The notes below the pieces were generated by a model, which had not been told where the DNA came from, did no database searches, and saw only the letters and a list, made by a program, of their open reading frames with translations. The position numbers were made by a program, and so were the translations under genes. From the NCBI RefSeq assembly GCF_900182955.1, contig NZ_FXUL01000024.1, forward strand, positions 1-64,000: a stretch of 64,000 nucleotides of DNA, given 5' to 3'. Source of the stretch: Noviherbaspirillum suwonense (lineage in GTDB: Bacteria; Pseudomonadota; Gammaproteobacteria; Burkholderiales; Burkholderiaceae_D). Positions 1 through 8,301 of this stretch are shown in pieces (the first letter of the stretch is position 1; the number at the start of each line of letters is the position of its first letter).

Positions 1-356
1 AAGTGTTCCTGTCCAAGTCCTACGAGGAGTGGGAGGCGATCCTGGTGCCTTGCGGCATTCCTGTCGGCGCCATCAACAACATGGAAGAACTGGTCAATCA
101 TCCGCAGGTCAAGGCGCGCGGCTCGCTGGTCGAAGTGGAGCATCCGAGAGCCGGCAAGATCCGCATGGTGGGCGTTCCAGTGCGTCTGTCTGCCACGCCG
201 GGAACGATCCGCACCGCAGCCCCCCTGCTGGGCGAGCACAACCGGGAAGTGCTGCGCGACATGCTCGGCTTGTCCGACAGCGAGCAGGAAGCAGTGCGCG
301 CGGCCGGAGCCTTTGGTGCCGCGGCCGACTCCGGTACATCTTCATCACATCAATAA
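1..356 (+). CDS. CaiB/BaiF family (class III) CoA-transferase, C-terminal part
   Basis: The reading frame enters the window already open and stops at 356, so only about the last 118 residues are visible. They match the C-terminal domain of class III CoA-transferases: the stretch GIPVGAINNMEELVNHPQV, a lid region rich in P, G and R, then PLLGEHNREVL near the end, which is the usual family tail. These cytoplasmic enzymes move CoA between acyl-CoAs and carboxylic acids. A crotonase gene starts 11 bases after the stop, so the two are probably cotranscribed. The active-site Asp lies upstream of the window and cannot be checked. The substrate is unknown. Confidence 0.85.
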   Translation, partial: VFLSKSYEEWEAILVPCGIPVGAINNMEELVNHPQVKARGSLVEVEHPRAGKIRMVGVPVRLSATPGTIRTAAPLLGEHNREVLRDMLGLSDSEQEAVRAAGAFGAAADSGTSSSHQ

Positions 357-366
357 GGTCATCGTC

Positions 367-1149
367 ATGAAGCCATCAGTATTGCTTGAGCGCCACGGCG
401 CTACGTTGGTAATTACCCTTAACAAACCTGAACGGCGCAATGCCTTCGACCTTGACATGCGCCGCGCAATCGCCGATGCGGTGGAGACCGCCCGCGATGC
501 GGACGATGTGAAGGCGGTAGTGTTGACCGGTGTGGGGGATACCTTCTGCGCCGGCGGCGATCTCAAGTCGCTGACTGAAAAGACGCTTCCGGCACTGGAC
601 TGCAGGGACCGCGTACGGCGTTTACATCCGTGGTTCCGCGAACTGGTGAACCTTGAAAAACCCGTCATTGCCGCAGTGGAAGGCGCGGCGTTCGGCGCAG
701 GATTTAATCTGGCGCTGGCATCGGATTTCGTGGTCGTCGCCGCTGATGCCCGTTTCTGCGCAGCGTTTGCCCGCATCGGCCTGATTCCGGACCTCGGCGG
801 CCTTTACCTTCTTCCGCGCATCGTCGGATTGCAGCGCGCGAAGGAAATCGTGTTCACGGCACGCGAAGTCGACGCCAAGGAAGCCCTGGCGCTGGGCATC
901 GCGTTCTCGGTGCACGCGAAGGGCAACACGCTGAATGAAGCGCTGAGCCTGGCCGCGCGTTTTGCGGATGCGCCGACCCAGGCGCTGGGGATGGCCAAGA
1001 ACATACTCAACCGGTCCTTTAATCTCGACCAGGATACGTTGGCGGAACTCGAATCCTATGCCCAAGCGCTGGCCATGCATACCGACTACCACCAGGACGC
1101 CGTCGGCCGCTTCCTCGACAAGAAGCCGCTGGCCTTCAGGTGGAAATAG
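367..1149 (+). CDS. Enoyl-CoA hydratase/isomerase, PaaG-like
   Basis: A 260-residue crotonase-fold protein. The start at ATG 367 is chosen because the family N-terminus (LLERHGATLVITLNKPERRNAF) begins here; the longer frame from 313 adds non-homologous residues. The oxyanion-hole segments FCAGGDLKSL and AAFGAGFNLALASDF are visible. The segment AAFARIGLIPDLGG resembles PaaG-type isomerases rather than classical hydratases, because the two catalytic Glu positions of crotonase are not Glu. The likely role is double-bond isomerisation or hydration of a ring- or chain-derived enoyl-CoA. It sits directly behind the CoA-transferase fragment and upstream of a second crotonase with its own sigma54 promoter. 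The exact reaction is inferred. Confidence 0.88.
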   Translation: MKPSVLLERHGATLVITLNKPERRNAFDLDMRRAIADAVETARDADDVKAVVLTGVGDTFCAGGDLKSLTEKTLPALDCRDRVRRLHPWFRELVNLEKPVIAAVEGAAFGAGFNLALASDFVVVAADARFCAAFARIGLIPDLGGLYLLPRIVGLQRAKEIVFTAREVDAKEALALGIAFSVHAKGNTLNEALSLAARFADAPTQALGMAKNILNRSFNLDQDTLAELESYAQALAMHTDYHQDAVGRFLDKKPLAFRWK

Positions 1150-1338
1150 CAGAACGCCAGATGCGCCGCCGGGCAGGCCTGTGCGCAGTGTATCTGCTGT
1201 GTATTTCTGATTGCGAGTCTTCCGGCTACTGTATCTGATGCAGACACTCCGGGCTGCACGGCAACCGCGTGGCGGCGTCATCGATATACATCACCTGCGC
1301 TGGGGAATGCGGCATGCCGGCATGCTGTACCGGCCGAT

Positions 1339-1354
1339 TGGCACAACGCTTGCT
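1339..1354 (+). promoter_or_regulatory. Sigma54 (RpoN) -24/-12 promoter upstream of the crotonase at 1406
   Basis: The sequence TGGCACAACGCTTGCT has GG at 1340-1341 and GC at 1352-1353, exactly ten bases apart, and matches the RpoN consensus TGGCAC-N5-TTGCW in every consensus position. It lies 52 bases upstream of ATG 1406. It is nearly identical to the promoters at 18279 and 20735, and a sigma54-dependent activator is encoded at 16453. It should drive the operon 1406-3826. Confidence 0.85.
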
Positions 1355-1405
1355 ATTGAAGGCATTACAAGGCGTATAGCCACATGTGGAAAAAGGAGAA
1401 CGACA

Positions 1406-2200
1406 ATGAGCAATAAGCTTGTGATTACGGAAAGAGAAGGTCCTGTCATGATCATCCGGCTTTCGAGTCCGGAGAATCGCAATTCGCTGACAATAGAACT
1501 GCGTGAGCAGCTCGGCGCGGCAGTGGAGGAAGCAGGCCGCGACCGCTTGGTGCGTTCGGTGCTGCTGGCCGCCGATGGCCCGTCATTCTGCTCGGGCGGC
1601 GATTTTCAAATGCTCAAGGCCGGAACCGATCCGTGGACGACGCATCGCCGCTTCCGCGACCTGAGCCGGTGGCTCGCGCCGCTGATCAACCTCGACAAGC
1701 CGGTGGTGGTCGCGGTCAATGGCCATGCCGTCGGCGGCGGGATGGGGCTCGCGCTTACCGGCGACGTCGTGATCGCGGGTGAAAGCGCGAAGTTCATGTC
1801 GGGGTTTTTCCGGATCGGCGCCGTGCCCGACATCGGCATCATGTATCACCTCCCGCGCCTGATAGGCATGGCGCAGACCAAGAACTTCCTGTTCGGCGGC
1901 GGGACGTTCACCGCACAGCGCGCGGCCGAACTCGGTCTGGTCGCCAGGGTGGTGCCGGATGCCGAACTCCAAGCCGCCGGCTTGGCCGAGGCGAGGCGCC
2001 TGGCAGAGGGCCCGGCCCCGGTAATGGGCCTTGCCAAGAACCTGCTGGCCCGTAGTTTCGAGACCACCCTGACCGACATGCTGGCATTCGAAGGCCTGGG
2101 CCAGGCGCTTGCCATGTCGGGCCGCGAATTTGCAGAGGGCCTGGATGCTGCGATTGCACGACGGCCTGCGGATTTCATTGGCGCTACCAGGCCGGATTAA
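1406..2200 (+). CDS. Enoyl-CoA hydratase/isomerase family protein
   Basis: A 264-residue crotonase. ATG 1406 is preceded by AAAAGGAG at 1391-1398, and the conserved region begins right after it (LVITEREGPVMIIRLSSPENRNSL). The longer frame from 1211 would run through the sigma54 promoter, so it is rejected. Visible features are FCSGGDFQML and GHAVGGGMGLALTGDVVIA for the oxyanion hole, and FFRIGAVPDIGIMYHLPRLIG, again PaaG-like without the classical second Glu. It is the first gene behind the promoter at 1339 and is followed 24 bases later by the DUF35 gene. It probably acts on the same pathway intermediates as the thiolase-fold/DUF35 pair. Confidence 0.88.
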   Translation: MSNKLVITEREGPVMIIRLSSPENRNSLTIELREQLGAAVEEAGRDRLVRSVLLAADGPSFCSGGDFQMLKAGTDPWTTHRRFRDLSRWLAPLINLDKPVVVAVNGHAVGGGMGLALTGDVVIAGESAKFMSGFFRIGAVPDIGIMYHLPRLIGMAQTKNFLFGGGTFTAQRAAELGLVARVVPDAELQAAGLAEARRLAEGPAPVMGLAKNLLARSFETTLTDMLAFEGLGQALAMSGREFAEGLDAAIARRPADFIGATRPD

Positions 2201-2223
2201 TACTTTTTCAAGCGAGAGATAGA

Positions 2224-2643
2224 ATGAGCCAACTACCCATACCGATTGTAAACCCGGACTCCCAGGCCTACTGGGACGGCGCGCGCGAAGAGCGCCTGAT
2301 GATCCGGCAATGCAAGTCCTGCGGCGTGAAACATTTTCTGCCGCGCTACCTTTGCCCGGCCTGCTGGTCGACCGATCTGGAGTGGATCGCGGCCAGCGGA
2401 CGCGGCACGGTGCACAGCTACACCGTGATCCGGCGTGCGCCATTGCCCGAATTCAATGACCTGGTGCCCTACGTGGTTGCCCTGGTCGACCTGGAAGAAG
2501 GGCCGCGGATGATGGCCAACATCCTTGGCGAGGGGGCGCTCGATACCCGGATCGGCGATGCGGTCGACGTCTGCTACCAGGCCCGCGGCGAAACCGCCAA
2601 GGTGCCTCAATTCACGCGCCGCGGCGCCCAAGGAAACAACTGA
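2224..2643 (+). CDS. DUF35 OB-fold zinc-ribbon protein (ChsH2/acyl-CoA-binding type)
   Basis: A 139-residue protein with an N-terminal rubredoxin-like zinc ribbon (CKSCG at about residue 30 and CPACW about 14 residues later), followed by an OB-fold domain (GRGTVHSYTVIRRAPLPEF, then PYVVALVDLEEGPRMMANI). DUF35 proteins bind acyl-CoA and form obligate complexes with thiolase-fold partners; in steroid side-chain degradation such a pair (Ltp2 with the ChsH2 DUF35 domain) is a retro-aldolase. The stop codon is separated by one base from the start of a Cys-less thiolase-fold gene, which fits that partnership. A paralogue with the same neighbour is at 59780. Confidence 0.88.
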   Translation: MSQLPIPIVNPDSQAYWDGAREERLMIRQCKSCGVKHFLPRYLCPACWSTDLEWIAASGRGTVHSYTVIRRAPLPEFNDLVPYVVALVDLEEGPRMMANILGEGALDTRIGDAVDVCYQARGETAKVPQFTRRGAQGNN

Positions 2644-2644
2644 C

Positions 2645-3826
2645 ATGACGACACAGGCAGATACATTGCGAAACAAGGTGGCTATCGTGGGTGTCGGGGA
2701 ATCCGACATCGGCAAGGTGCCGGGCATGAGCGGCCTGGGGCTCAATGCCCAGGCGGCGCGGCGCGCGCTGGATGATGCGGGCCTCAAGGTATCCGACATC
2801 GATGGCGTATTGACCGCCTACTCGTTCACCGAGCCCTACTTCATGCTGGGCACGGTACTGTGCGAATACCTGGGCCTCAAGCCGCGCTACAACGCATCGC
2901 TGGTGGTCGGCGGCGCCACGCCCGCGGTCATGCTCAAGCATGCGGCCGAAGCGATCGCATCCGGGCAGTGCCACACGGTGCTGGTGTGTGCCGGCGAGAA
3001 CCGCGCCAGCGGACAAAGCCGCGACCAGGCGGTGGCGGCCCTGATGGCGGTCGGGCATCCGTATTTCGAACGCCCGTACGGGCCATCGATCCCGGGCTTT
3101 TACGCCATGATCGCACGCCGCCACATGGAAGAGTTCGGCACGACCGAGGAGCAGATGGCGATGGTCGCAGTCACGAGCCGGGACCACGCCCTGCTCCACC
3201 CGAACGCCCATATGAAAAAGCCCTTGACCCTGGACCAGGTGATGAGCTCCAAGCCGATCGCCGATCCACTAAAAATGCTGGACTGCTGCCTGCTCTCCGA
3301 TGCCGGCGGCGCCTTCATCGTGACCTCGGCCGAGCGCGCCAGGGACCTGCGCAGCCGTCCGGCCTACCTGGCCGGTATAGGCGAATTCCACACGCATGAG
3401 CACATCATGTGCGCGCCCAGCCTGACGCATTTCGGCGCGCGCGAGTCGGGTGAGGCGGCGTACCGGATGGCCGGCGTCGGCCCGTCGGATATCGATGTGG
3501 CCCAACTGTACGACTGCTTTTCTATCGTGCCCATCATCGAGCTCGAAGAACTCGGGTTTTGCGGGCGCGGCGAAGGCGGCGCCTATTACCAGGAAGGCCA
3601 TGCGCGCATCGGCGGGAAGATGCCGGTCAACACCCATGGCGGCATGCTCTCGCATGCGCATGCCGGCGCGGCGGGCGGCTTGTTCGGTATCGTCGAAGCG
3701 GTGCGGCAGCTGCGCGGCGGCCTGGGGTCGCGCCAGGTGGAAGGGGCGGAAGTGGCGCTGGTGCATAACGAAGGCGGCATCCTGTCGTCGCACTGCACCC
3801 TGATCCTGACCAAGGACACGATTTAA
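2645..3826 (+). CDS. Thiolase-fold lipid-transfer/SCP-x family protein, probable acyl-CoA retro-aldolase subunit
   Basis: A 393-residue protein starting at ATG 2645, one base after the DUF35 stop. It has the thiolase fold: an N-terminal VAIVGVGESDIGKVPG, a central region, and C-terminal NTHGGMLSHAHAGAAGG with the conserved His. Where thiolases carry the nucleophilic Cys there is VVGGATPAVML, with no Cys. True thiolases need that Cys, while Ltp2-type aldolases of the same superfamily lack it. Together with the DUF35 partner this favours cleavage of a tertiary beta-hydroxyacyl-CoA by a retro-aldol reaction. The substrate is not identifiable from sequence. Paralogue at 58581-59783. Confidence 0.85.
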   Translation: MTTQADTLRNKVAIVGVGESDIGKVPGMSGLGLNAQAARRALDDAGLKVSDIDGVLTAYSFTEPYFMLGTVLCEYLGLKPRYNASLVVGGATPAVMLKHAAEAIASGQCHTVLVCAGENRASGQSRDQAVAALMAVGHPYFERPYGPSIPGFYAMIARRHMEEFGTTEEQMAMVAVTSRDHALLHPNAHMKKPLTLDQVMSSKPIADPLKMLDCCLLSDAGGAFIVTSAERARDLRSRPAYLAGIGEFHTHEHIMCAPSLTHFGARESGEAAYRMAGVGPSDIDVAQLYDCFSIVPIIELEELGFCGRGEGGAYYQEGHARIGGKMPVNTHGGMLSHAHAGAAGGLFGIVEAVRQLRGGLGSRQVEGAEVALVHNEGGILSSHCTLILTKDTI

Positions 3827-3853
3827 GCCGGTCGCCCCTGCGCGGCAATGGGT

Positions 3854-4394
3854 CCTAAGCAGGTACGCAAAAGTCTTTTGAAACAAACCACGCCCCTTGG
3901 CTAACTAATTTGACTAAAAAATTTTGTTAAATGAAATATTAACCCCGGATGTCAAGAGCCAGCGTGCTGAGGAAGACATCCTGCCCATCATATATTCAGC
4001 ATGTTTTTCTAACGTGGTTTGGACTAACGAGTTATACCAAATCGCTATTAGGGACGAATGAACGCAAGGGAAACTTTTATGGACATCAACATACCTACAC
4101 TATTACCTGGCGAAAAAGAAGCCTTACTAGAAGCGCTGCGCAGGGATTTGCGGTCTCAGAGGTGCTTAGCCATGCACGACACTGGCCGGGCAATTTGGCA
4201 TCAACGTAACGTGCAATTGAACGTGCGTCTTCTCGAAGCGTTTAATCCTAAGCGTAGAGAGTTCACTAAACCAGTCTGCGAGGATTACCTGACAAGGTGC
4301 GCGGTATCTAAACGTAGGCAGATAGGACCCCCAACGTCTGAGAAGCTTCTATGCGTAGAGTCTAATTCAAAAGACTTTTGCTCACCTGCTTAGG
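3854..4394. mobile_element. 541-bp element bounded by 29-bp terminal inverted repeats (MITE-like or IS remnant)
   Basis: Bases 3854-3882 and the reverse complement of 4366-4394 agree at 27 of 29 positions; both read CCTAAGCAGGT at the outer end, then two differing bases, then GCAAAAGTCTTTTGAA. The interior is visibly AT-richer than the flanking catabolic genes (for example 3900-3945) and contains one weak ORF but no recognisable transposase. No target duplication is obvious at the edges. It lies between the thiolase-fold gene and the MaoC gene and may interrupt a former operon. I do not recognise the repeat as a named family. Confidence 0.7.
4079..4393 (+). CDS. Small hypothetical protein inside the inverted-repeat element
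   Basis: A 104-residue frame starting at ATG 4079 with AGGGA six bases upstream. The first 70 residues look protein-like (charged, Leu-rich, starting MDINIPTLLPGEKEALLEAL). The last 30 run into the right terminal inverted repeat and look non-coding. No family is recognised. It could be a fragment of the element's transposase or a passenger gene, or not be translated at all. Its location entirely inside the 3854-4394 element is the only context. Confidence 0.3.
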   Translation: MDINIPTLLPGEKEALLEALRRDLRSQRCLAMHDTGRAIWHQRNVQLNVRLLEAFNPKRREFTKPVCEDYLTRCAVSKRRQIGPPTSEKLLCVESNSKDFCSPA

Positions 4395-4444
4395 GATCGC
4401 GGCGCCTCAGCGACGCAAGCAACATCATTCAGAGAACCGAGATA

Positions 4445-4942
4445 ATGGAAGAAACGAACATGACCAAGCCATCTGCACGCGGAAAATATTTTGAAGACTT
4501 CGAGATCGGCGCCGAGTTCATCAGCCCGGCCCGGACCATTACGCAAACCGACATCATCAACTTTGCCTGCCTGTCCGGCGACTTCAATGAAGTCCACACC
4601 AACTTCGAGTATTGCAAGACCACCGACTTTGGCGAGCCTATTGCCCACGGTCCGCTGGTGTATGCGGTCGCGGCTGGCCTGCAATACGCGAGCGGCATCA
4701 ACGACGGGACGCTGCTGGCGCTGCTCCAGAACGATGCCTGGCGCATGCTCTCGGCTGTGAAGCATGGCGACACGATCAGGATGTTTTCCAAGGTCCTGTC
4801 GAAGAAGGAAACGAGCAAGCCCGACCGCGGCGTCGTCACCTTCCAGCGCCGGGTCATCAAGCAGGACGGCACGGCCGCGCAGGAGATGACGACGACCTTC
4901 CTCTATCGACGCCGCCCGGCGGACGCAGCGAACACGAAATAA
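4445..4942 (+). CDS. MaoC-like (hotdog) enoyl-CoA hydratase
   Basis: A 165-residue single hotdog domain. The hydratase motif is visible as SGDFNEVHTN at about residues 46-55, holding the catalytic Asp and His, followed by FGEPIAHGPLVYAVAAGL. Proteins of this type hydrate 2-enoyl-CoAs with R stereochemistry. In steroid side-chain catabolism a MaoC hydratase feeds the Ltp2/DUF35 aldolase, so its position near 2224-3826 may be functional. The start could be ATG 4445 or ATG 4460; the second has a GGAAGAAAC stretch upstream. The inverted-repeat element lies immediately upstream, so its promoter is uncertain. Confidence 0.85.
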   Translation: MEETNMTKPSARGKYFEDFEIGAEFISPARTITQTDIINFACLSGDFNEVHTNFEYCKTTDFGEPIAHGPLVYAVAAGLQYASGINDGTLLALLQNDAWRMLSAVKHGDTIRMFSKVLSKKETSKPDRGVVTFQRRVIKQDGTAAQEMTTTFLYRRRPADAANTK

Positions 4943-5129
4943 CAACGCTGCACGCCCAGGCCCGGTGCGGCGACAGCGGACACGCCGCCAGAGCACGGGG
5001 TCCCGCCTTTATATACGCTGCCGCACGCCCGGGGCTGCGGCGGCGCGGCGCTTCTGGAGCGGGACAGATGGGCCTATAGTGGCGGGTGGATGAGGATTTG
5101 AACCAGGACAGAGTCGCAGGAGACAGGAA

Positions 5130-6107
5130 ATGAATAGAACAGTTTTAAAGGCGCTGGGTGCCGGCGCGCTAACGTTTGTCGTTCGTATGTCCGCTGCCTG
5201 AGCCAGCCACTATCCGTCACGGCCCATACGCCTCGTTGTCCCTTTTGCGGCCGGCGGGGTTACGGACATCCTTGCGCGTTCCTACGCAAAGGCGCTGTCC
5301 GAGATTTTCAAGCAGGCGGCCGTGGTTGATAACAGGCCGGGAGCCGACGGCAACCTGGGCGTGAACATCGTGGCAAAGTCCCCGGCCGACGGCTACACGC
5401 TGGGTTTTGCAACGAATGGCCCGCTGGCGGTCAATGTAACGCTGTTCTCCAAGATGCCCTATGATCCGGCAACAGACCTCACGCCGATTTCTCACCTCGC
5501 CTTTGGACCGAACATACTCGCCGTGAATCCCAGCCTCGGGGTCAAGGATCTGGACGGGCTGATCCGCCTGTTCAAGGCCAACCCCGGTAAATACGTTATC
5601 TCCTCCGGCGGCAACGGAACCACCCAGCATCTTGCCGTGGAGATGTTGAAGAAGGCGGCGCATGTCGAGATCACGCACGTGCCCTACGAGGGCGGGGGCC
5701 CCGCGCTGATCGATATTGTAGGCAACCAGGTGCCCATCACGTTTTGCAGCGTGCCGGCCTGCATGCCGCATATTTGTGCCGCCAGCCTTATACCGCTCGC
5801 AGTGACATCCCCGCAGCGCAGTCCGGCGCTGCGGGACGTACCCACGATTGCAGAGAAGGGATTTCCCGGATAGGAGGTAACGGCATGGTATGGCGTTTTC
5901 GCGCCGCCGGGCATGGCGCCCGATCTGCTTCACAAGGTCAGCGAGGCGAACATGAAAGCCATGAACTCGCCGGAACTCAGGGAAAGGATCAAGGAAAACG
6001 GTGGAACCCTTGCCACAACCACGCCCCAGGAGTTTGGAAATTTTATCCGCTCGGAAATTGCCCGCTGGGCGCCGATCATCAAAGCCTCGGGAGCGCGGGT
6101 CGATTGA
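5130..6107 (+). pseudogene. Bug/TctC-family periplasmic receptor with two in-frame stop codons
   Basis: One continuous 325-codon frame from ATG 5130 to 6107 is interrupted by TGA at 5199-5201 and TAG at 5871-5873. The first falls at the end of the signal peptide (MNRTVLKALGAGALTFVV...). The second replaces a Tyr: the intact paralogue at 22206 reads GLPGYEATAWYGV where this copy has GFPG-stop-EVTAWYGV. Everything between still matches (RLVVPFAAGG, VVDNRPGADGNLG, SSGGNGTTQHL). A stretch near residue 215 (ACMPHICAASL) has drifted from the paralogue's GVPYVKSGKL. Intact proteins of this family bind carboxylates for tripartite transporters. This copy cannot make a full receptor. Confidence 0.88.
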
Positions 6108-6196
6108 CAGCGCTGGCGAACGAGCCTGCAGCGATGCCGCTTGCTTGCATGTCAGCCGGGGCGGATCGCTGCCGGCGGCCTGCCCGGTGGCAGCGA

Positions 6197-7186
6197 TCAG
6201 TCCGGCAGCAGCACCTGCTTGCCAACCGACTTGCCCTGTTGCAGCACGGCCAGCGCATCGGCGAACTGCGCCAGCGGACGTTCCTGCGCAACATGGGGTT
6301 TGAGCGCGCCCATCGAGTAGAGGCGAAACAGTTCCTGCTGCACCTGCCCGACGCGTTCCGGCGTGCGCTCGCGGTAGTCGCTCCATTGCAGGCCACTCAC
6401 CGCGATGTTCTTGACCAGCAGGTAGTTGGCCTTGATCTCGGAAATGCGGCCAGCCGCAAATCCGATGACCACTGCGCGGCCGCACCAGGCCAGAGCGCGC
6501 AGCGATGCGTCGAACACATCGCCTCCCAGCGGGTCGAGCACGATGTCGACGCCCTTGCCGCCGTTCATCCGGTACACTTGGTCGCGCAGGCTGTCGCGCA
6601 GGTTGGCTGCCTCGAGGTCGACGACATGGTCGGCGCCGTAACGCTGCGCCAGTTGCGCATGTGCCGGGTCGTTGACGCCGGCAAATACGGTGGCGCCCAA
6701 GCCCCTGGCCACCTGCACCGCGGCCAGTCCGATGCCGCCCGCCGCGGCATTGACGAGGACCGATTCGCCGGGCCTGAAGCCGCCTCGGTCGACCAGCGCG
6801 AAATAGGCAGTCTGGTACGCCAGGCCCATGGCCGCCGCATCGGTAAAGGACATGGCGTCCGGCAGCACGTGGAAGGACTGCTGCGCCGCGCACGCCCGGC
6901 TGGCATAGCCGCCGTATTCAAGCTGCGCCATCACGCGATCGCTCGGCCTGATCCGGCTGACCCTGGCGCCGACGGCGCGCACGACGCCCGCGACATCCTT
7001 GCCCGGACTGAAGGGCCGCGGCGGCAGGATCTGGTATTTGCCCTCTATGACCAACAGGTCGGGGAAGTTCACGCCGGCGGCCTTGACGTCGATGAGCACG
7101 TCGTCCTCCCCGCAGACCGGGTCGGGCACCTCTTCCACCTGCAGGCTGGCCGGCTCGCCGAATTCACGGATCAGTACGGCCTTCAT
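6197..7186 (-). CDS. Zinc-independent medium-chain dehydrogenase/reductase, NADPH:quinone oxidoreductase family
   Basis: A 329-residue MDR protein. The N-terminal catalytic domain starts [20 protein letters not shown] and contains [16 protein letters not shown]. The nucleotide-binding site is [20 protein letters not shown] at about residues 145-164. No structural or catalytic zinc Cys cluster is present, which places it with quinone oxidoreductases and enoyl reductases. It is the last gene of the long minus-strand operon, with a 4-base ATGA overlap after the racemase-like gene. In this setting it may reduce an enoyl-CoA or enone intermediate; that is inference. Confidence 0.85.
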   Translation of the reverse strand: MKAVLIREFGEPASLQVEEVPDPVCGEDDVLIDVKAAGVNFPDLLVIEGKYQILPPRPFSPGKDVAGVVRAVGARVSRIRPSDRVMAQLEYGGYASRACAAQQSFHVLPDAMSFTDAAAMGLAYQTAYFALVDRGGFRPGESVLVNAAAGGIGLAAVQVARGLGATVFAGVNDPAHAQLAQRYGADHVVDLEAANLRDSLRDQVYRMNGGKGVDIVLDPLGGDVFDASLRALAWCGRAVVIGFAAGRISEIKANYLLVKNIAVSGLQWSDYRERTPERVGQVQQELFRLYSMGALKPHVAQERPLAQFADALAVLQQGKSVGKQVLLPD

Positions 7187-8301
7187 GATTTTTCTCCGTT
7201 TGCAAGCATGTTATTGGCTGCCCCCAGCGCCGGCGCCGCCGCCGGCGCGGACTGGCGGAATGCCGCGCAGACAGGCACAGGCAGCGCCGGTATGCTGCGT
7301 CCGTCGCCATCCCTGAGTATTTCTCTGAACAGGCCGCGCTCGATGAAGTGCGGATGCCCGACGGCTTCTTCCAGGTCCGCGACCAGCACGGTGCAGACGT
7401 CGCGGTCCTTGAAGCGCGCCGTCCAGTAGCTGGCCGGCTGCTGCGCAATCACCGCGGCAACCTGGCGTATCGTCTCCGCATCGTCCTGCGACAGCGCGTC
7501 CTGGCGCAGGCCTATCAGTTCCAGGAAGGTGTTCCAGAACTTGTCTTCCAGCGGTGCGGCGGCAAGGTAGCGGTGGTCGCTGGTCCGGTAGATCTGGTAG
7601 CGCGGCGTGCCGCCGGTGACCAGTTCAGCGCCGGGCGACGGCCACTGCCCGGCGCTCCAGCCATTGCCCAGCCCCCAGTACATGAACGGAAACAGGTTGT
7701 CCGCCATCGAGATGTCGAGATGGCAGCCCTGGCCGGTTTGCGCGCGGTTCTGCAACGCAAGCAGTATGTTCATCACCGCCGGATAGGCGCCGCCGCCGAT
7801 GTCGGCAATCAGCGCCGGCGGCAGCACCGGCGCGCCGTCCGCGCCCCGGCTCAGTCCCAGCATGCCGCTCTCGGCCAGGTAATTCAGGTCGTGCGCGGCC
7901 ACCTGCGCCAGCGGGCCGGTCTGGCCATAGCCGGTGATGGAGCAGTAGATCAGGCGCGGATTCATGCGTGACAGGGTTGCATAGTCCAGCCCCAGCCGCT
8001 GCATGACGCCGGGGCGGAACTGCTCGACCAGCACGTCCGCCTCGCGCAGCAGCGCGTCCAGGCGCGCGCGCTGCGGCGCCGACTTCAGGTCGATCGCAAT
8101 CGATTGCTTGCCGCGGTTGAGCAGTGAAAAATTCACGCTGTCGGCGCCGAACTTCGGCGTGTAGCCGCGCATGTCGTCGCCGCCGCCAGGCCGTTCTATC
8201 TTGAGGACTTCGGCGCCGGCCTCGGCCAGCAGCAGCGTCGCCATCGGCCCGGGCAGCAGGGTGCTCAAGTCCAGCACCCTGATTCCCTTCAAGGGCTGCA
8301 T
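7183..8301 (-). CDS. CaiB/BaiF superfamily protein, alpha-methylacyl-CoA racemase-like
   Basis: 372 residues. The N-terminus [31 protein letters not shown] is typical of the CaiB/BaiF superfamily. Two segments point to the racemase branch: [12 protein letters not shown] and [15 protein letters not shown], corresponding to the His and Asp acid/base residues of alpha-methylacyl-CoA racemase (GHDINY and D-GGGG in characterised enzymes). A racemase would prepare 2-methyl-branched acyl-CoAs for stereospecific acyl-CoA dehydrogenases, which suits a terpenoid, steroid-like or 2-arylpropionate substrate. It overlaps the upstream gene by one base and the downstream gene by four. A plain CoA-transferase remains possible. 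Confidence 0.8.
   Translation of the reverse strand: MQPLKGIRVLDLSTLLPGPMATLLLAEAGAEVLKIERPGGGDDMRGYTPKFGADSVNFSLLNRGKQSIAIDLKSAPQRARLDALLREADVLVEQFRPGVMQRLGLDYATLSRMNPRLIYCSITGYGQTGPLAQVAAHDLNYLAESGMLGLSRGADGAPVLPPALIADIGGGAYPAVMNILLALQNRAQTGQGCHLDISMADNLFPFMYWGLGNGWSAGQWPSPGAELVTGGTPRYQIYRTSDHRYLAAAPLEDKFWNTFLELIGLRQDALSQDDAETIRQVAAVIAQQPASYWTARFKDRDVCTVLVADLEEAVGHPHFIERGLFREILRDGDGRSIPALPVPVCAAFRQSAPAAAPALGAANNMLANGEKS

Noticed and set aside
2645-3826. Ordinary acetyl-CoA acetyltransferase
   Set aside because: The nucleophilic Cys of thiolases is absent, and a DUF35 partner gene is adjacent.
5199-5201. TGA in the Bug gene as a selenocysteine codon
   Set aside because: It falls at the end of a signal peptide, no SECIS-like hairpin was evident, and a second stop (TAG) occurs later. 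Pseudogene decay is simpler.
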